Shown: piece by piece, positions 25,066 through 34,456 of the stretch | Position numbering within the stretch: position 1 is the stretch's first letter | Layout of the letters: each line of letters opens with the position of its first letter | Assembly (NCBI RefSeq): GCF_025446935.1 | Contig: NZ_JAOEGN010000003.1 | Span: 1-64,000, forward strand | Origin: Paracholeplasma vituli | GTDB taxonomy: Bacteria; Bacillota_I; Bacilli_A; Acholeplasmatales; UBA5453 | DNA length: 64,000 bases | Direction: 5' to 3' | Notes under the pieces: generated by a model | Database searches by the model: none | Told to the model about the DNA's origin: nothing | What the model saw: only the letters and a program-made list of their open reading frames with translations | Program-made: the position numbers and the translations under genes

Positions 25066-26711
25066 TACAAGAAAATTACTTAATCCAATATTATCAAGAA
25101 ATTGAAAATGGCAATATCATTGTTGGGAAAGAACTAAAAGACCAACTTGACTTCTTGATATCAGAATTAAGCAATCCGAAATTTGTTTTTGATCCCTTAC
25201 CTGGTTTAGCAAGAATTAGATTTATTGAAACCTTTTGTAAACACACCAAATCGCCATTCAATGGACATCCATTCTTACTTGAGTTATGGGAAAAAGCATT
25301 ACTTCAAACGGCTTATGGATTCAAGTACAATGAGACAGGTCTTAGGAGGTTTAACGAAGTAGTGCTCCTGGTGGCAAGAAAAAATGGAAAGACAACATTT
25401 ATTGCTGGAATTGACTTGGCAGAATTCTTTCTTTCAAGTGGTGGAACAGATATCGTATGTGCATCTAATACTAATGATCAAGCATCTATTTTGTTTGAAG
25501 AAATAAATAACATGCGAGAGGGTTCAAAGACCTTAAGAAATGAGAAGTATTCTAAGAAAAACATTTTTTATATATACTCACCTAAGAGTAAAAACAAGAT
25601 AAAGAAACTATCTGCTCAAAGTAGAAATAAAGACGGTTTCAATATTGAAGTAGGATGTATTGATGAAGTTCATGAGATGACTGATTCTAAAGTTTATGAT
25701 GCAATTAAGCAATCTCAGTCAACAAAGATTGAACCACTTATATTTATCATTACAACAGAAGGCGTAGTCACTCAAGGATTTCTGGATTCAAAACTAACTT
25801 ACTGCAGAAAACTTATTAAAAAAGAGATTGAAGATGAACATATTTTGCCATGGCTATATACACAAGACAGTGTAGATGAAATCTATCAAGATAAAAAAAC
25901 ATGGCAAAAATCTAATCCAAGTCTAGGAACAGTAAAACTACCAAGTTACCTTGAAGACATCATGAATAAATCAAGAAATGACCATTCCATGAAAGTTACG
26001 ATGCTTTGCAAAGATTTCAATATCAAGCAAACAGATCAAGGCGCATGGTTAGAGTTTAAAGATGTAAATAACACTGAAACCTATACGATGAAATCAATTA
26101 GTGATAGTTATGCAATAGGCGGTGTTGATTTATCAAATACAACTGATTTGACTGTGGCGTTATTGTTGATAGTCAAAGGTGGAAAAAAGTATGTTCATGC
26201 ACAATACTTTATGCCATCAGAAGTTTTAGAAAAACGTAAAGAAGAAGATAATGCACCATATGATATATGGCTTTCCCAAGGATTAATTACCTTAAGTCCA
26301 GGAAGTCAAAATGATTTCTCTCTAGTTACAAACTGGTTTATTAAGATGATAAGAGAGAACGGTATTAGACCGCTATGGATTGGTTATGATCCGTGGAACT
26401 CACTTTATTGGGTAAAGGAAATGGAAGAAGCTGGATTTATTTTAGAAAAAGTTAGACAAGGCATATATTCATTATCAGAGCCGATGAAACAATTAGAAGC
26501 TGACCTTAAAAATAAAGTGGTTAACTACAATAACAATCCTATGATGAAATGGAACCTAGCGAATACACAGGCTAAGGTAGACATTAACGGAAACATTCAA
26601 CCATCCAAACTAGGATCTAAGTTTAAACGAATTGATGGTGCAGTTGCGTTGATTATTGCATATGCAGTTCTTAATCGATACAAATCAGAATATGAGGGAA
26701 TGATAAGATGA
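25062..26711 (+). CDS. Phage terminase large subunit
   Basis: 549 aa, HK97/P27-partner type. The ATPase P-loop VARKNGKTT (~104-112) and Walker B VGCIDEVHEM (~197-206) drive DNA translocation. GGVDLSNTTDLT (~353) and downstream acidic residues form the RNase-H-like nuclease that cuts concatemers. Its end overlaps the portal gene by ATGA. Confidence 0.95.
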   Translation: MIQENYLIQYYQEIENGNIIVGKELKDQLDFLISELSNPKFVFDPLPGLARIRFIETFCKHTKSPFNGHPFLLELWEKALLQTAYGFKYNETGLRRFNEVVLLVARKNGKTTFIAGIDLAEFFLSSGGTDIVCASNTNDQASILFEEINNMREGSKTLRNEKYSKKNIFYIYSPKSKNKIKKLSAQSRNKDGFNIEVGCIDEVHEMTDSKVYDAIKQSQSTKIEPLIFIITTEGVVTQGFLDSKLTYCRKLIKKEIEDEHILPWLYTQDSVDEIYQDKKTWQKSNPSLGTVKLPSYLEDIMNKSRNDHSMKVTMLCKDFNIKQTDQGAWLEFKDVNNTETYTMKSISDSYAIGGVDLSNTTDLTVALLLIVKGGKKYVHAQYFMPSEVLEKRKEEDNAPYDIWLSQGLITLSPGSQNDFSLVTNWFIKMIRENGIRPLWIGYDPWNSLYWVKEMEEAGFILEKVRQGIYSLSEPMKQLEADLKNKVVNYNNNPMMKWNLANTQAKVDINGNIQPSKLGSKFKRIDGAVALIIAYAVLNRYKSEYEGMIR

Positions 26712-27922
26712 GTATTTTTGATGTATTTAAGAAGAAAAAAACGATAGATTCATCAAACGAGTTCAATATTTTCTCGGCCAATCTCAACTATATGATGTCA
26801 AATTCAAAACGTATCGAAGATAGTGACATTGCAGAGATATGTATCGATCGAATCGCTTCCCATATTAGTAAATTGAAACCTAAACATATTAAACACGGTA
26901 AAGAAGGTTCTGTTGAAGTCATAGAGGATGAAATCAATTTTCGACTCTCGCACTATCCTAATGAACTCATGACAACATCAGAATTTATTTATAAAGTTGT
27001 TAGTCTCTTGTTAACCAATAACAACTGTTTCATATATCTTTCATTTAATCAGAAAAACCAGTTAACAGGACTATATCCACTCAACCCTGTCAAAGTAGAA
27101 ATAAAGCAAGATTTAGGAGAAACACTATTTCTTGATATGGACTTTGGTGATGGAAAAACATATACACTGCCCTATGAGTCACTCATTCATTTGAAAAGAC
27201 TATACAAGAATCATGAACTCTTCGGTGGTGACGGTGCAATATCAAATCATAAGCAGTTACTAAAAAGTATCAACATGAATGAAAACCTGTTAACCGGATT
27301 AGAGAATGCATTACGTTCAAGTTTTCAAGTAAAAGGGTTACTAAAGATGAATGCAATGCTATCAGAAAAAGATAAGCAGAAGCAAAAAGATATCTTCGAT
27401 GAAGCACTTAAGACGAATCGAGATAAGAACGGCTCAAGCATAATCCCTGTTGATATGAAAGCAGATTATATCCCGCTTTCAATTGATCCAAAGATTATTG
27501 ACAAAGAAACACTCACGTTTGTACAAAATAAGATACTAAACTACTTTGGAGTAAGTGAGTCAATTCTAAACTCAAAATATGATGAGAATGAATACAATGC
27601 ATTCTATGAAAATACTCTTGAACCTATTTCCATATTTTTATCTAATGCATTCAGCAAAGCTCTACTAACAGATAAAAGTCTTACAGAGGGTGAGCAAGTC
27701 ATGTTTTATGGTGAACGGTTAAACTATGCTTCATGGTCAAGTAAGATTACTGCAATTGAAAAACTTATGGGATTAGGCATATTTTCAATAAATGAATCTC
27801 GCGGAGTGTTAGGATACCCACCTATTGAAGAAGGTAACAAACGGATTCAAAGTCTTAACTTTGTAAATGCAAAATATGCGGATCAATACCAAGTCGGAAA
27901 GGATGACAAAGATGATAAATAA
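26708..27922 (+). CDS. Phage portal protein
   Basis: 404 aa, HK97-family portal. Features include NCFIYLSFNQ, SLIHLKRLY, the GGDGAIS region and the C-terminal VSESILNSKYDENEYNAFYENTLEPI block that is characteristic in modified form (positions ~279-304). It forms the dodecameric DNA gate at one capsid vertex. It is translationally coupled to TerL and overlaps the protease gene by 11 nt. Confidence 0.92.
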   Translation: MSIFDVFKKKKTIDSSNEFNIFSANLNYMMSNSKRIEDSDIAEICIDRIASHISKLKPKHIKHGKEGSVEVIEDEINFRLSHYPNELMTTSEFIYKVVSLLLTNNNCFIYLSFNQKNQLTGLYPLNPVKVEIKQDLGETLFLDMDFGDGKTYTLPYESLIHLKRLYKNHELFGGDGAISNHKQLLKSINMNENLLTGLENALRSSFQVKGLLKMNAMLSEKDKQKQKDIFDEALKTNRDKNGSSIIPVDMKADYIPLSIDPKIIDKETLTFVQNKILNYFGVSESILNSKYDENEYNAFYENTLEPISIFLSNAFSKALLTDKSLTEGEQVMFYGERLNYASWSSKITAIEKLMGLGIFSINESRGVLGYPPIEEGNKRIQSLNFVNAKYADQYQVGKDDKDDK

Positions 27923-28505
27923 AGAAACTCGTATATCAGAAATCCAAGCAGTCAGTGAAGAAAAAATGATTATTGAAGGTTACGCTATCAAGTTTAATGA
28001 GCAAACACTTATTGGAACTGAAGCACATGGATTTAAAGAAATCATAGCTAGTGATGCACTTACTGAAACAAATATGAAAGATGTACCCTTAAAGTACAAT
28101 CATCAAGACAACTTCTTAGTAATTGCAAGAACTAGAAACAAATCACTTGAACTTGAAGTTGATGAAGTGGGGTTAAAAATTAGAGCTGAACTACTAGATA
28201 CACAATCCAATCAAGATATCTATAAAATGGTTAAAAGCGGACTTTTGGATAAGATGAGCTTTGCATTTACGGTAAAGAACCAGTCCTGGGATAGAGCTGG
28301 TATGGTTCCAGTAAGAACCATTCAAAAGATTGATCGATTGTATGATGTGTCTATTGTAGACGTTCCTGCTTATGAGGGAACGAGCGTTTATGCGAGAAGC
28401 TTAGAGTTGTTGGATAACAATACTAGGGAGTTGGAAAACTTAAAGCATGAATACCAAAAAGAGATCATAAGAAAAAAAATCAAAATCAAAGGAGATATTC
28501 ATTAA
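27912..28505 (+). CDS. Prohead protease
   Basis: 197 aa from ATG 27912, set by GGAAAGGA (27896-27903). HK97 gp4-like serine protease: YAIKFNE near the N-terminus, the KYNHQ histidine (~65), and DKMSFAFT (~113) with the catalytic serine. It cleaves scaffold and capsid N-termini during maturation. It overlaps the portal end and lies 1 nt before the capsid gene. Confidence 0.9.
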   Translation: MINKETRISEIQAVSEEKMIIEGYAIKFNEQTLIGTEAHGFKEIIASDALTETNMKDVPLKYNHQDNFLVIARTRNKSLELEVDEVGLKIRAELLDTQSNQDIYKMVKSGLLDKMSFAFTVKNQSWDRAGMVPVRTIQKIDRLYDVSIVDVPAYEGTSVYARSLELLDNNTRELENLKHEYQKEIIRKKIKIKGDIH

Positions 28506-28506
28506 C

Positions 28507-29652
28507 ATGAATTTAAACGCTAGAAAAAAGGAAATAGAAGTTCGTATTGCAGCAATTAAAGCAGAGTCTGAAACGGCTGAACTTCCAGTATTAGAAACAC
28601 TTGAACAAGAACTCGATAAACTTGTCTCAGAAAGAAATGTCATCGACAAGAAATTGCTTTTAGCAGCAAAGTTTGTTCCAACAAATGTTCTTGTTGAAAA
28701 GAAAAACGAATTAAATCTAGAGGTGCTTGAAAAACGCGGTGTTGATTTAAGAGAAAAACGCATCGTCCAAGTGTCACAAGATGAAATTCTATTACCACAG
28801 CATGTTGATAACAAAATAACAGCTTATCCATTTAGTGAGGTTAGTTCACTAGTAGATAACATCAATCTTATCAACTTAAATGGTGGCGAGACTTACAAGA
28901 AAACATTTGTTAAAGAATCCGGTACAGCAGGATATACTAATGAAAGCGAAGATTATCATGAAACTGAACCTGATTTCGGTTATGTGACTATTACAAAGTG
29001 TAAGCTAACAGCATATACAGAAATTACTGAAGAACTTGAAAAACTTCCAAGCGTTAACTACCAAGCAGAAGTCATCAAAAATATTAAAACCAGTTTAAAG
29101 AAGAAGCTTTCATTGGAAATATTAAGAGGTGCTGGTACAGCAAATAACTTTACTGGATTATTCTCCGATAAAGCAATTGCTCTTAGTGATACAGAAGATC
29201 TATCAATTGGAGAAATCAATGAAAATACCCTTGATGATATTGTATTTGCCTATGGTGGAAATGAAGATGTTGAGGGTGGTGCAGTATTGATTCTCAACAA
29301 GCATGATTTACGTGCATTTGCTGGATTGAGAACAAAAGAAGGCAGAAAAGTGCATTCGATTGATTATGTGAATCACACGATTGATGGAATTCCTTATATC
29401 ATCAATTCAAACTGTAGTTCACTTTCTAACAGTCAAACACCAGAAGGTGCATATGCAATGGCATACGGATCGCTAAAAAACTACGAAGTCGCTGTCTTCT
29501 CACCAATCGAAATTTCCAAATCAAACGATTATAAGTTTAAGCAAGGGATTATTTGCTACAAAGCATCTGTGTTCGTTGGTGGTAACGTCGTTGGGTATCA
29601 AGGTTTTGTTCGTGTTGTCAAAGGGTCAAGTACAGCAACCCCTGAAGAATAA
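28507..29652 (+). CDS. Major capsid protein (HK97 fold)
   Basis: 381 aa with AAAGGAGAT upstream. The N-terminal ~100 residues are a coiled-coil scaffolding delta-domain (LETLEQELDKLVSER), expected to be removed by the protease. The rest is a typical HK97 capsid: TITKCKLTAYTEIT, GAGTANNFTGLF and the C-terminal FKQGIICYKASVFVGG. It is a highly expressed structural gene with a strong ribosome site. Confidence 0.92.
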   Translation: MNLNARKKEIEVRIAAIKAESETAELPVLETLEQELDKLVSERNVIDKKLLLAAKFVPTNVLVEKKNELNLEVLEKRGVDLREKRIVQVSQDEILLPQHVDNKITAYPFSEVSSLVDNINLINLNGGETYKKTFVKESGTAGYTNESEDYHETEPDFGYVTITKCKLTAYTEITEELEKLPSVNYQAEVIKNIKTSLKKKLSLEILRGAGTANNFTGLFSDKAIALSDTEDLSIGEINENTLDDIVFAYGGNEDVEGGAVLILNKHDLRAFAGLRTKEGRKVHSIDYVNHTIDGIPYIINSNCSSLSNSQTPEGAYAMAYGSLKNYEVAVFSPIEISKSNDYKFKQGIICYKASVFVGGNVVGYQGFVRVVKGSSTATPEE

Positions 29653-29657
29653 TTTTT

Positions 29658-29939
29658 ATGGACAACTTTTTACTGAACAAAGTGAAAAGGAGTCTTCTAA
29701 TTCCTGAATCAGAAACATTCGCTGATGGGGAGATTGAAGTTCATATACTTTCATGTAAAGAACTCATCTCCTCAACAGGAGTTAGTCAAGATACCATAAA
29801 CAACTCAGAGATAGTAGTAACGTTGATTTTAATTTACTGCAAAACATTCTTTGGGTTTAAATCTGATGGTAGTGTGCGTGAACTACCCTCTAGTTTTTAT
29901 ACGATATTGAATCAGTTGGCTATATCAAAGGGTGAATGA
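29658..29939 (+). CDS. Head-tail connector (gp6-like)
   Basis: 93 aa helical protein right after the capsid gene. The pattern EIEVHILSCKELI...IVVTLILIYCKTFFGF fits the small gp6-like DNA-packaging/connector family that sits below the portal. No strong Shine-Dalgarno is visible. Confidence 0.75.
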   Translation: MDNFLLNKVKRSLLIPESETFADGEIEVHILSCKELISSTGVSQDTINNSEIVVTLILIYCKTFFGFKSDGSVRELPSSFYTILNQLAISKGE

Positions 29940-29940
29940 A

Positions 29941-30246
29941 ATGTCTAACATACTTATTAGTCTAATCAAAGTTGATAAGAAAAAAGAGAAGTACATAGTC
30001 TTGTCATCTAAAGAAGTCATTGGAGTTGAACGCAGTTTAACAACAAATGAGTTTGAAACAAGTGTCCAGACAAAACTAAACATTATCAGAAAAGTTCTTG
30101 TTGTGTCATTCCTCTATGGAGGAGAAAAGTTTGTAAAAGTAGGTGCTACATTCTATAAAGTTGAAAGAACATATGATTTAGGTCAATATATAGAACTTTA
30201 TTTATCAAATACTACGTTAACAGCTGAGGATTTCATTAGTGGATAA
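29941..30246 (+). CDS. Phage head closure / head-tail adaptor protein
   Basis: 101 aa from ATG 29941; AAGGGTG serves it, and the in-frame GTG 29932 is inside that site. It is beta-rich, with KFVKVGATFYKVERTY near the end, as in head-closure knob proteins. Assignment rests mainly on the fixed gene order between connector and gp10. Confidence 0.65.
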   Translation: MSNILISLIKVDKKKEKYIVLSSKEVIGVERSLTTNEFETSVQTKLNIIRKVLVVSFLYGGEKFVKVGATFYKVERTYDLGQYIELYLSNTTLTAEDFISG

Positions 30247-30247
30247 A

Positions 30248-30607
30248 ATGCTTGATAGTGTGAATAAACTTATTAAGCAATATGGTGAAGACGTTGTGAG
30301 AGAGATGGATACACGCATAGATAAAACCGCAGATCAAATACTTGAGTACATAAAAGCTAATTGCCCAAGGAGTGATTCTGGTTCAAATCATCTTGCTGAT
30401 TCATTTATCAAAACCAAGATTGGAGATACAACCTATATATCTTCAAAGACAAAAGGGAAACTGGTTCATTTAATTGAACTTGGATTTAAGCATACAAGTG
30501 GCAAATTTGTTAAAGCAAGACCTTTTCTCATACCAGGATATGATAAATTCACTCCAAAGATGCTAGAAGACTTAAAGGAGATAATCCAAAATGGCGTTGC
30601 GAAATGA
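30248..30607 (+). CDS. HK97 gp10-like head-tail joining protein
   Basis: 119 aa (ATG 30248; GTG 30239 also in frame). DTRIDKTADQILEYIKANCP, then TGKFVKARPFLIPGYD near residue 85-100, is the typical gp10 end. It is a neck component linking the connector to the tail. It overlaps the following gene by 17 nt. Confidence 0.82.
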   Translation: MLDSVNKLIKQYGEDVVREMDTRIDKTADQILEYIKANCPRSDSGSNHLADSFIKTKIGDTTYISSKTKGKLVHLIELGFKHTSGKFVKARPFLIPGYDKFTPKMLEDLKEIIQNGVAK

Positions 30608-30941
30608 TCCGATTTATCGAGCTTTAAAACCAGTGACTCAAAATGTCTTTTACTTAGACAATTTACATGATAACGACGATTTAAATCAAAAAATGCCATT
30701 TATTGTCTGGCATATCGTTAGTAAGAAACCAGTAAATGCTGATAATAAGGTACTTATCTATCAAGTGACATATCACATTATTTTGGTCACCAAGAAAAGA
30801 AGTGAAGCCTTAATGCATCGACTTGAATCAAGATTAAATGAAAAAGAATTGCCCCATCGCATGATCAGCAGTTATCAAAACGATGACTACTCTTTAAATA
30901 GAGTATATGAAGTACAAATTATAACAAAGGGAGGTTATTAA
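30591..30941 (+). CDS. Tail completion / terminator protein
   Basis: 116 aa; NDPIYRALKPV at the start and a beta-rich body with VTYHIILVTKKRSEALMHRL, matching the small tail-terminator/DUF3168-like proteins that cap the tail tube. Between gp10 and the major tail gene, as usual. Confidence 0.7.
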   Translation: MALRNDPIYRALKPVTQNVFYLDNLHDNDDLNQKMPFIVWHIVSKKPVNADNKVLIYQVTYHIILVTKKRSEALMHRLESRLNEKELPHRMISSYQNDDYSLNRVYEVQIITKGGY

Positions 30942-30943
30942 AC

Positions 30944-31513
30944 ATGGGAAACAAAGTATCTTTTGGACTTACAAATGTCTATTATTCTAAGATTACATCT
31001 GCTAACGAGGTAGAAACATACGGAAATCCAGTGAGATTATACGGAGCTCAAGAGTTCTCATCTGAGGTCATTGGTGGTAGTGAACGCATTTATGCAGATG
31101 ATTCTGTAATTGCAACGCTAACTCAAAATGCTGGTAGAAATATCACTTTAAAGTTGACAGAACTGGATAACGATTTTAAAACCAATATCTTAGGATATAT
31201 CAAGTTAGCAAACGGAAATCTTGTAGAAATCAACAATGCAAAGACGGAAAAATTCGCACTTGGTTTTGAGTTTCAAGGAGACCAAGAAGCACGTCGTGTT
31301 TGGTTTTTTAAGTGTTCAGTGACACCAATTAACGAGGCAACCAAAACTAAAGGTGAATCTGCAGAAGCAAATAGTATTTCATTATCTATTGTTGCTGAAC
31401 CAGTTCAAGTAGGCAATTATCTGATTACACATGTTGTTGCACACAAAAGTGATGAGAACTATCCAGCCTTTTTAACGAGTAAGCCTGAATTACCAGTGAT
31501 TGTGGGGTCATAA
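30944..31513 (+). CDS. Major tail tube protein
   Basis: 189 aa with GGGAGG before the start. GNKVSFGLTNVYYSKI, YGAQEFSSEVIGGSERIYADD and TKGESAEANSISLS are typical of phi13/Lactococcus-type major tail proteins that polymerise into the tube. It lies 1 nt before the chaperone gene. Confidence 0.9.
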   Translation: MGNKVSFGLTNVYYSKITSANEVETYGNPVRLYGAQEFSSEVIGGSERIYADDSVIATLTQNAGRNITLKLTELDNDFKTNILGYIKLANGNLVEINNAKTEKFALGFEFQGDQEARRVWFFKCSVTPINEATKTKGESAEANSISLSIVAEPVQVGNYLITHVVAHKSDENYPAFLTSKPELPVIVGS

Positions 31514-31514
31514 A

Positions 31515-31862
31515 ATGGAAAAACAAGTTAGTATTTCAGGAAGAGAATACCGTTTAAAATCATCCTTATATTCGATTATTTCATATAAGAATACATTTGG
31601 TTCTGAACTATTTAGTGATATCTCAGGTATTGATAAATTAGGTAATGGAAATGATGATGTATCGAAAGTCATTGATACTATTTTTAGAATATTCTATATC
31701 TTGCATAAACCATTTACGAGCAAAAGTTATGACGACTTCTTAAATGAGTTTGACTTTGATATATTATCCAACCAAGAAGAACTTACAAAACTTAGCCAGG
31801 TAATCGCTGAGGTATTTAGTACAACAAAAAACGTAGTGGGGGGAAGTATCGAGAAACGCTAG
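31515..31862 (+). CDS. Tail assembly chaperone, short form (gpG-like)
   Basis: 115 aa from ATG 31515. QVSISGREYRLKSSLYSI is a typical start for Firmicutes gpG-like chaperones that coat the tape measure during tail assembly. The frame stops at 31862, but a slippery heptamer near its end allows a -1 shift into a longer product. Confidence 0.78.
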   Translation: MEKQVSISGREYRLKSSLYSIISYKNTFGSELFSDISGIDKLGNGNDDVSKVIDTIFRIFYILHKPFTSKSYDDFLNEFDFDILSNQEELTKLSQVIAEVFSTTKNVVGGSIEKR

Positions 31863-32047
31863 ATACTTCTCCCATTACTGCATCTATTATCTTAAATCTA
31901 GGCGAGTTGGGTATTCCAATTCGTGACAGTGAGTTTTTCAGTATTGAAACTTACTTTGAAGTGATTGAATTACGCATTAAGGCTATGGATGGAGAATCCG
32001 GTCATAGACGAGCAACACAAACTGACATAAACAAGTTCCTACTTTAA
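31515..32047 (+). CDS. Tail assembly chaperone, -1 frameshift form (gpGT-like)
   Basis: A -1 slip at GGGGGGA (31838-31844) makes a ~177-aa fusion: 110 codons of gpG, then KYRETLDTSP...TDINKFLL in the -1 frame to TAA 32045-32047. The second frame has no start or ribosome site of its own and carries a protein-like sequence, as expected of the conserved G/GT arrangement in siphoviruses. The ratio of the two forms controls tail assembly. Confidence 0.78.
31838..31844 (+). other. Programmed -1 ribosomal frameshift site
   Basis: Heptamer G GGG GGA in the zero frame (codons GTG GGG GGA), allowing both tRNAs to re-pair after a -1 slip. It lies 18 nt upstream of the zero-frame TAG. No hairpin was modelled. 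Confidence 0.75.
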
Positions 32048-32065
32048 TGAAAGGTGGTCAAGACG

Positions 32066-34456
32066 ATGGCAGAAACCATTAAAGGATTAAACATAAAACT
32101 CGGTTTAGATACATCAGATCTTGACCAAAAATTAAAGGACATTAATGGAGAGTTAAAGGAAGAACAAAAAGATCTAAAAGCAATCAATAACTCTTTAAAA
32201 TTTGATAGTACCAATCTAGAAAAATGGAAAGAAAAACAAGACAAACTTAATAGTATTCTTGAAAACACTAAAAAGCGTTTGGAAGTTCAAAACGCACGTC
32301 TAGAAGAAGCGAAAAAAGCACTTCAAGTCGGTGCTATATCACAAGAACAGTTTAACCAAGTTAAACGATCCGTCGAGTATGCAGAATCAGATGTCAATAA
32401 ACTCAATAAAGAGTTAAGAGAAACTGAAATGCAAATCAAAAAAATCGGTGGAATGAATACTGAGAACTTAAAGAAAGTTGGCTCATCATTTACCAAGCAT
32501 TTGACTTTGCCAATTGTTGCAGCAACGACTGCTCTGGCTGCTTTATCCGTCAAATCTATGCAAACAGCAGATGAGATAGCAGATAATGCATCAAAAGTTT
32601 ATCTATCTGTAGAAGCATATCAAGAGTGGGGTTATGTTGCTAAGATACTAGCAGTTGATTCTAATAATCTTCAAAAAGCATTAGTGAGAACAAACTCTAT
32701 TCTTGGTGAAGTATCCCAGGGCGGAGACAAATATGCATCAACACTGATGAAGATGGGGTTAAGTTCAGATAATTTGATTGGCAAATCAACGGATGAAGCA
32801 TTTGAACTCATTAGAGACTCATTATCTAAAGTTGAGGATCAAGCAGAACGTACAGCACTTGCAAACGAAATATTTGGTGAGAAACTTGGAACTGAACTAG
32901 CTCAGATACTTCAATCAACCTCTTCAGAAATAAATACTCTAAGAAATCAAGCACGAGAACTTGGTATCGTTACAACTGAACAAGCAGACGTTGCTGGTAA
33001 GTTTACTGACTCAATTGATAATCTCAAACAAAGTTTTTCAAGTCTTGGTGTTAGTATCGCCATGGAAGTTGTTCCTGTTCTGCAGAAGATGATGGATTTG
33101 ATTCAAAGCAAAGTGGTACCAGCAATAAGAAACCTAGTTAACTGGTGGTCAAACTTATCAAATGGTATGAAAACTACGGTTGGAATACTTCTAGGAGTAT
33201 TAGCAGCGATTGGACCTGTAATAACGATTGTACTTAAGTTAATACCTATGATTAAAACACTACAAGGTGTAATGTCTGGTGGTGTAATACTCAAGTTCTT
33301 CCAAGGCTTCGCAATAGGTAATATTGCTCTAATTGGTCTCATTGCTACATTAGCAATAATCTTGTTACAAAACGAGAAGTTTAGAGAATTGCTTAAATCA
33401 CTAATGGAAACATTAGGAAAATTGCTAGAGCCCATCGGAGCTCTTGTTTCGACCCTCATTACTAAACTGCAACCAGTTATTGACGTGTTGATTGGTGCGA
33501 TTCATCAAATGATTGATGTATTGGTAAAGTTGATAGAAGGCATCATGCCAGTCATTGAAGTGGTATTTGAAGTTCTTGTAGATATATTAAGTAAGCTTAT
33601 TGGAAATATGTTGAGTCTAATAGAAGAAATATTACCAATCGTAATTAGTCTCATAAAAGAAGTTCTTAAGATATTTGATGCACTAAAACCAATTCTACAG
33701 ATTGCCATAGATTTGATAGGTTTACTAATCGGTCAAGTGTTAAAACTCATCCAATCAGTTTTAGAACCAGTCATGAAGATATTAAATATCGTTATTCAAT
33801 TAATTGGAGCAATAATTGGTGTCATTATTAGTCTAATCAATTCCATATTGACACCACTCAATGCAATTTTAAATGTATTAGCTTCAGTGATTGGAGCGGT
33901 TGTAGCTATCTTAGAAGTCGTAATCAACGTATTAGTAGCAGTTCTAGAACCAGTTTTAAAGATTATCTTTGCAGTACTTGAACCTATACTTTCAATTCTG
34001 ATGGTCTTCATTGATATTATTGCATCAATTATGGTTTTACTTGCACCACTGATTGAAACGCTACTCGCACCACTCATTAACCAACTTGACTTCATCGCTT
34101 ATATTTTTGAAGCACTCGCACCACTAATTACATTAGTAGGTAACATTTTATCAAATATATTAGCACCAATCCTTGAAGTTATCTTCATATTGTTAGAACC
34201 AATCCTATGGGTATTAGAGATGATTATTGATGCCTTTACATGGATAGCAGACAATGTGATGAAAATATTTGATGGTATCGGTGGTGCATTAAAAAGTGTT
34301 GGTGGTTTCTTTGGAGATTTATTTACAGGAAAACTATTTCAAAAGAATAATGGCAACACAACTAATAATTCAACAACAAACCATGTGACTGTCAACACAA
34401 CTTCGTCATCGTTTGATATCAACTCGATTAACAAAGCACTAGGAGGTGCTTATTAA
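32066..34456 (+). CDS. Phage tail tape measure protein
   Basis: 796 aa from ATG 32066 (AAGGTGG upstream). Residues ~15-130 are coiled coil; ~150-330 hold the conserved TMP domain (MQTADEIADNASKVYLS, LGIVTTEQADVAGKF); ~345-750 are hydrophobic helices with recurring L-E-P-(I/V)-L units. The end is polar, Asn/Thr-rich. Length is short for a TMP, implying a tail of roughly 110-120 nm by the usual rule of thumb. It sets tail length and exits into the host membrane during DNA entry. Confidence 0.93.
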   Translation: MAETIKGLNIKLGLDTSDLDQKLKDINGELKEEQKDLKAINNSLKFDSTNLEKWKEKQDKLNSILENTKKRLEVQNARLEEAKKALQVGAISQEQFNQVKRSVEYAESDVNKLNKELRETEMQIKKIGGMNTENLKKVGSSFTKHLTLPIVAATTALAALSVKSMQTADEIADNASKVYLSVEAYQEWGYVAKILAVDSNNLQKALVRTNSILGEVSQGGDKYASTLMKMGLSSDNLIGKSTDEAFELIRDSLSKVEDQAERTALANEIFGEKLGTELAQILQSTSSEINTLRNQARELGIVTTEQADVAGKFTDSIDNLKQSFSSLGVSIAMEVVPVLQKMMDLIQSKVVPAIRNLVNWWSNLSNGMKTTVGILLGVLAAIGPVITIVLKLIPMIKTLQGVMSGGVILKFFQGFAIGNIALIGLIATLAIILLQNEKFRELLKSLMETLGKLLEPIGALVSTLITKLQPVIDVLIGAIHQMIDVLVKLIEGIMPVIEVVFEVLVDILSKLIGNMLSLIEEILPIVISLIKEVLKIFDALKPILQIAIDLIGLLIGQVLKLIQSVLEPVMKILNIVIQLIGAIIGVIISLINSILTPLNAILNVLASVIGAVVAILEVVINVLVAVLEPVLKIIFAVLEPILSILMVFIDIIASIMVLLAPLIETLLAPLINQLDFIAYIFEALAPLITLVGNILSNILAPILEVIFILLEPILWVLEMIIDAFTWIADNVMKIFDGIGGALKSVGGFFGDLFTGKLFQKNNGNTTNNSTTNHVTVNTTSSSFDINSINKALGGAY

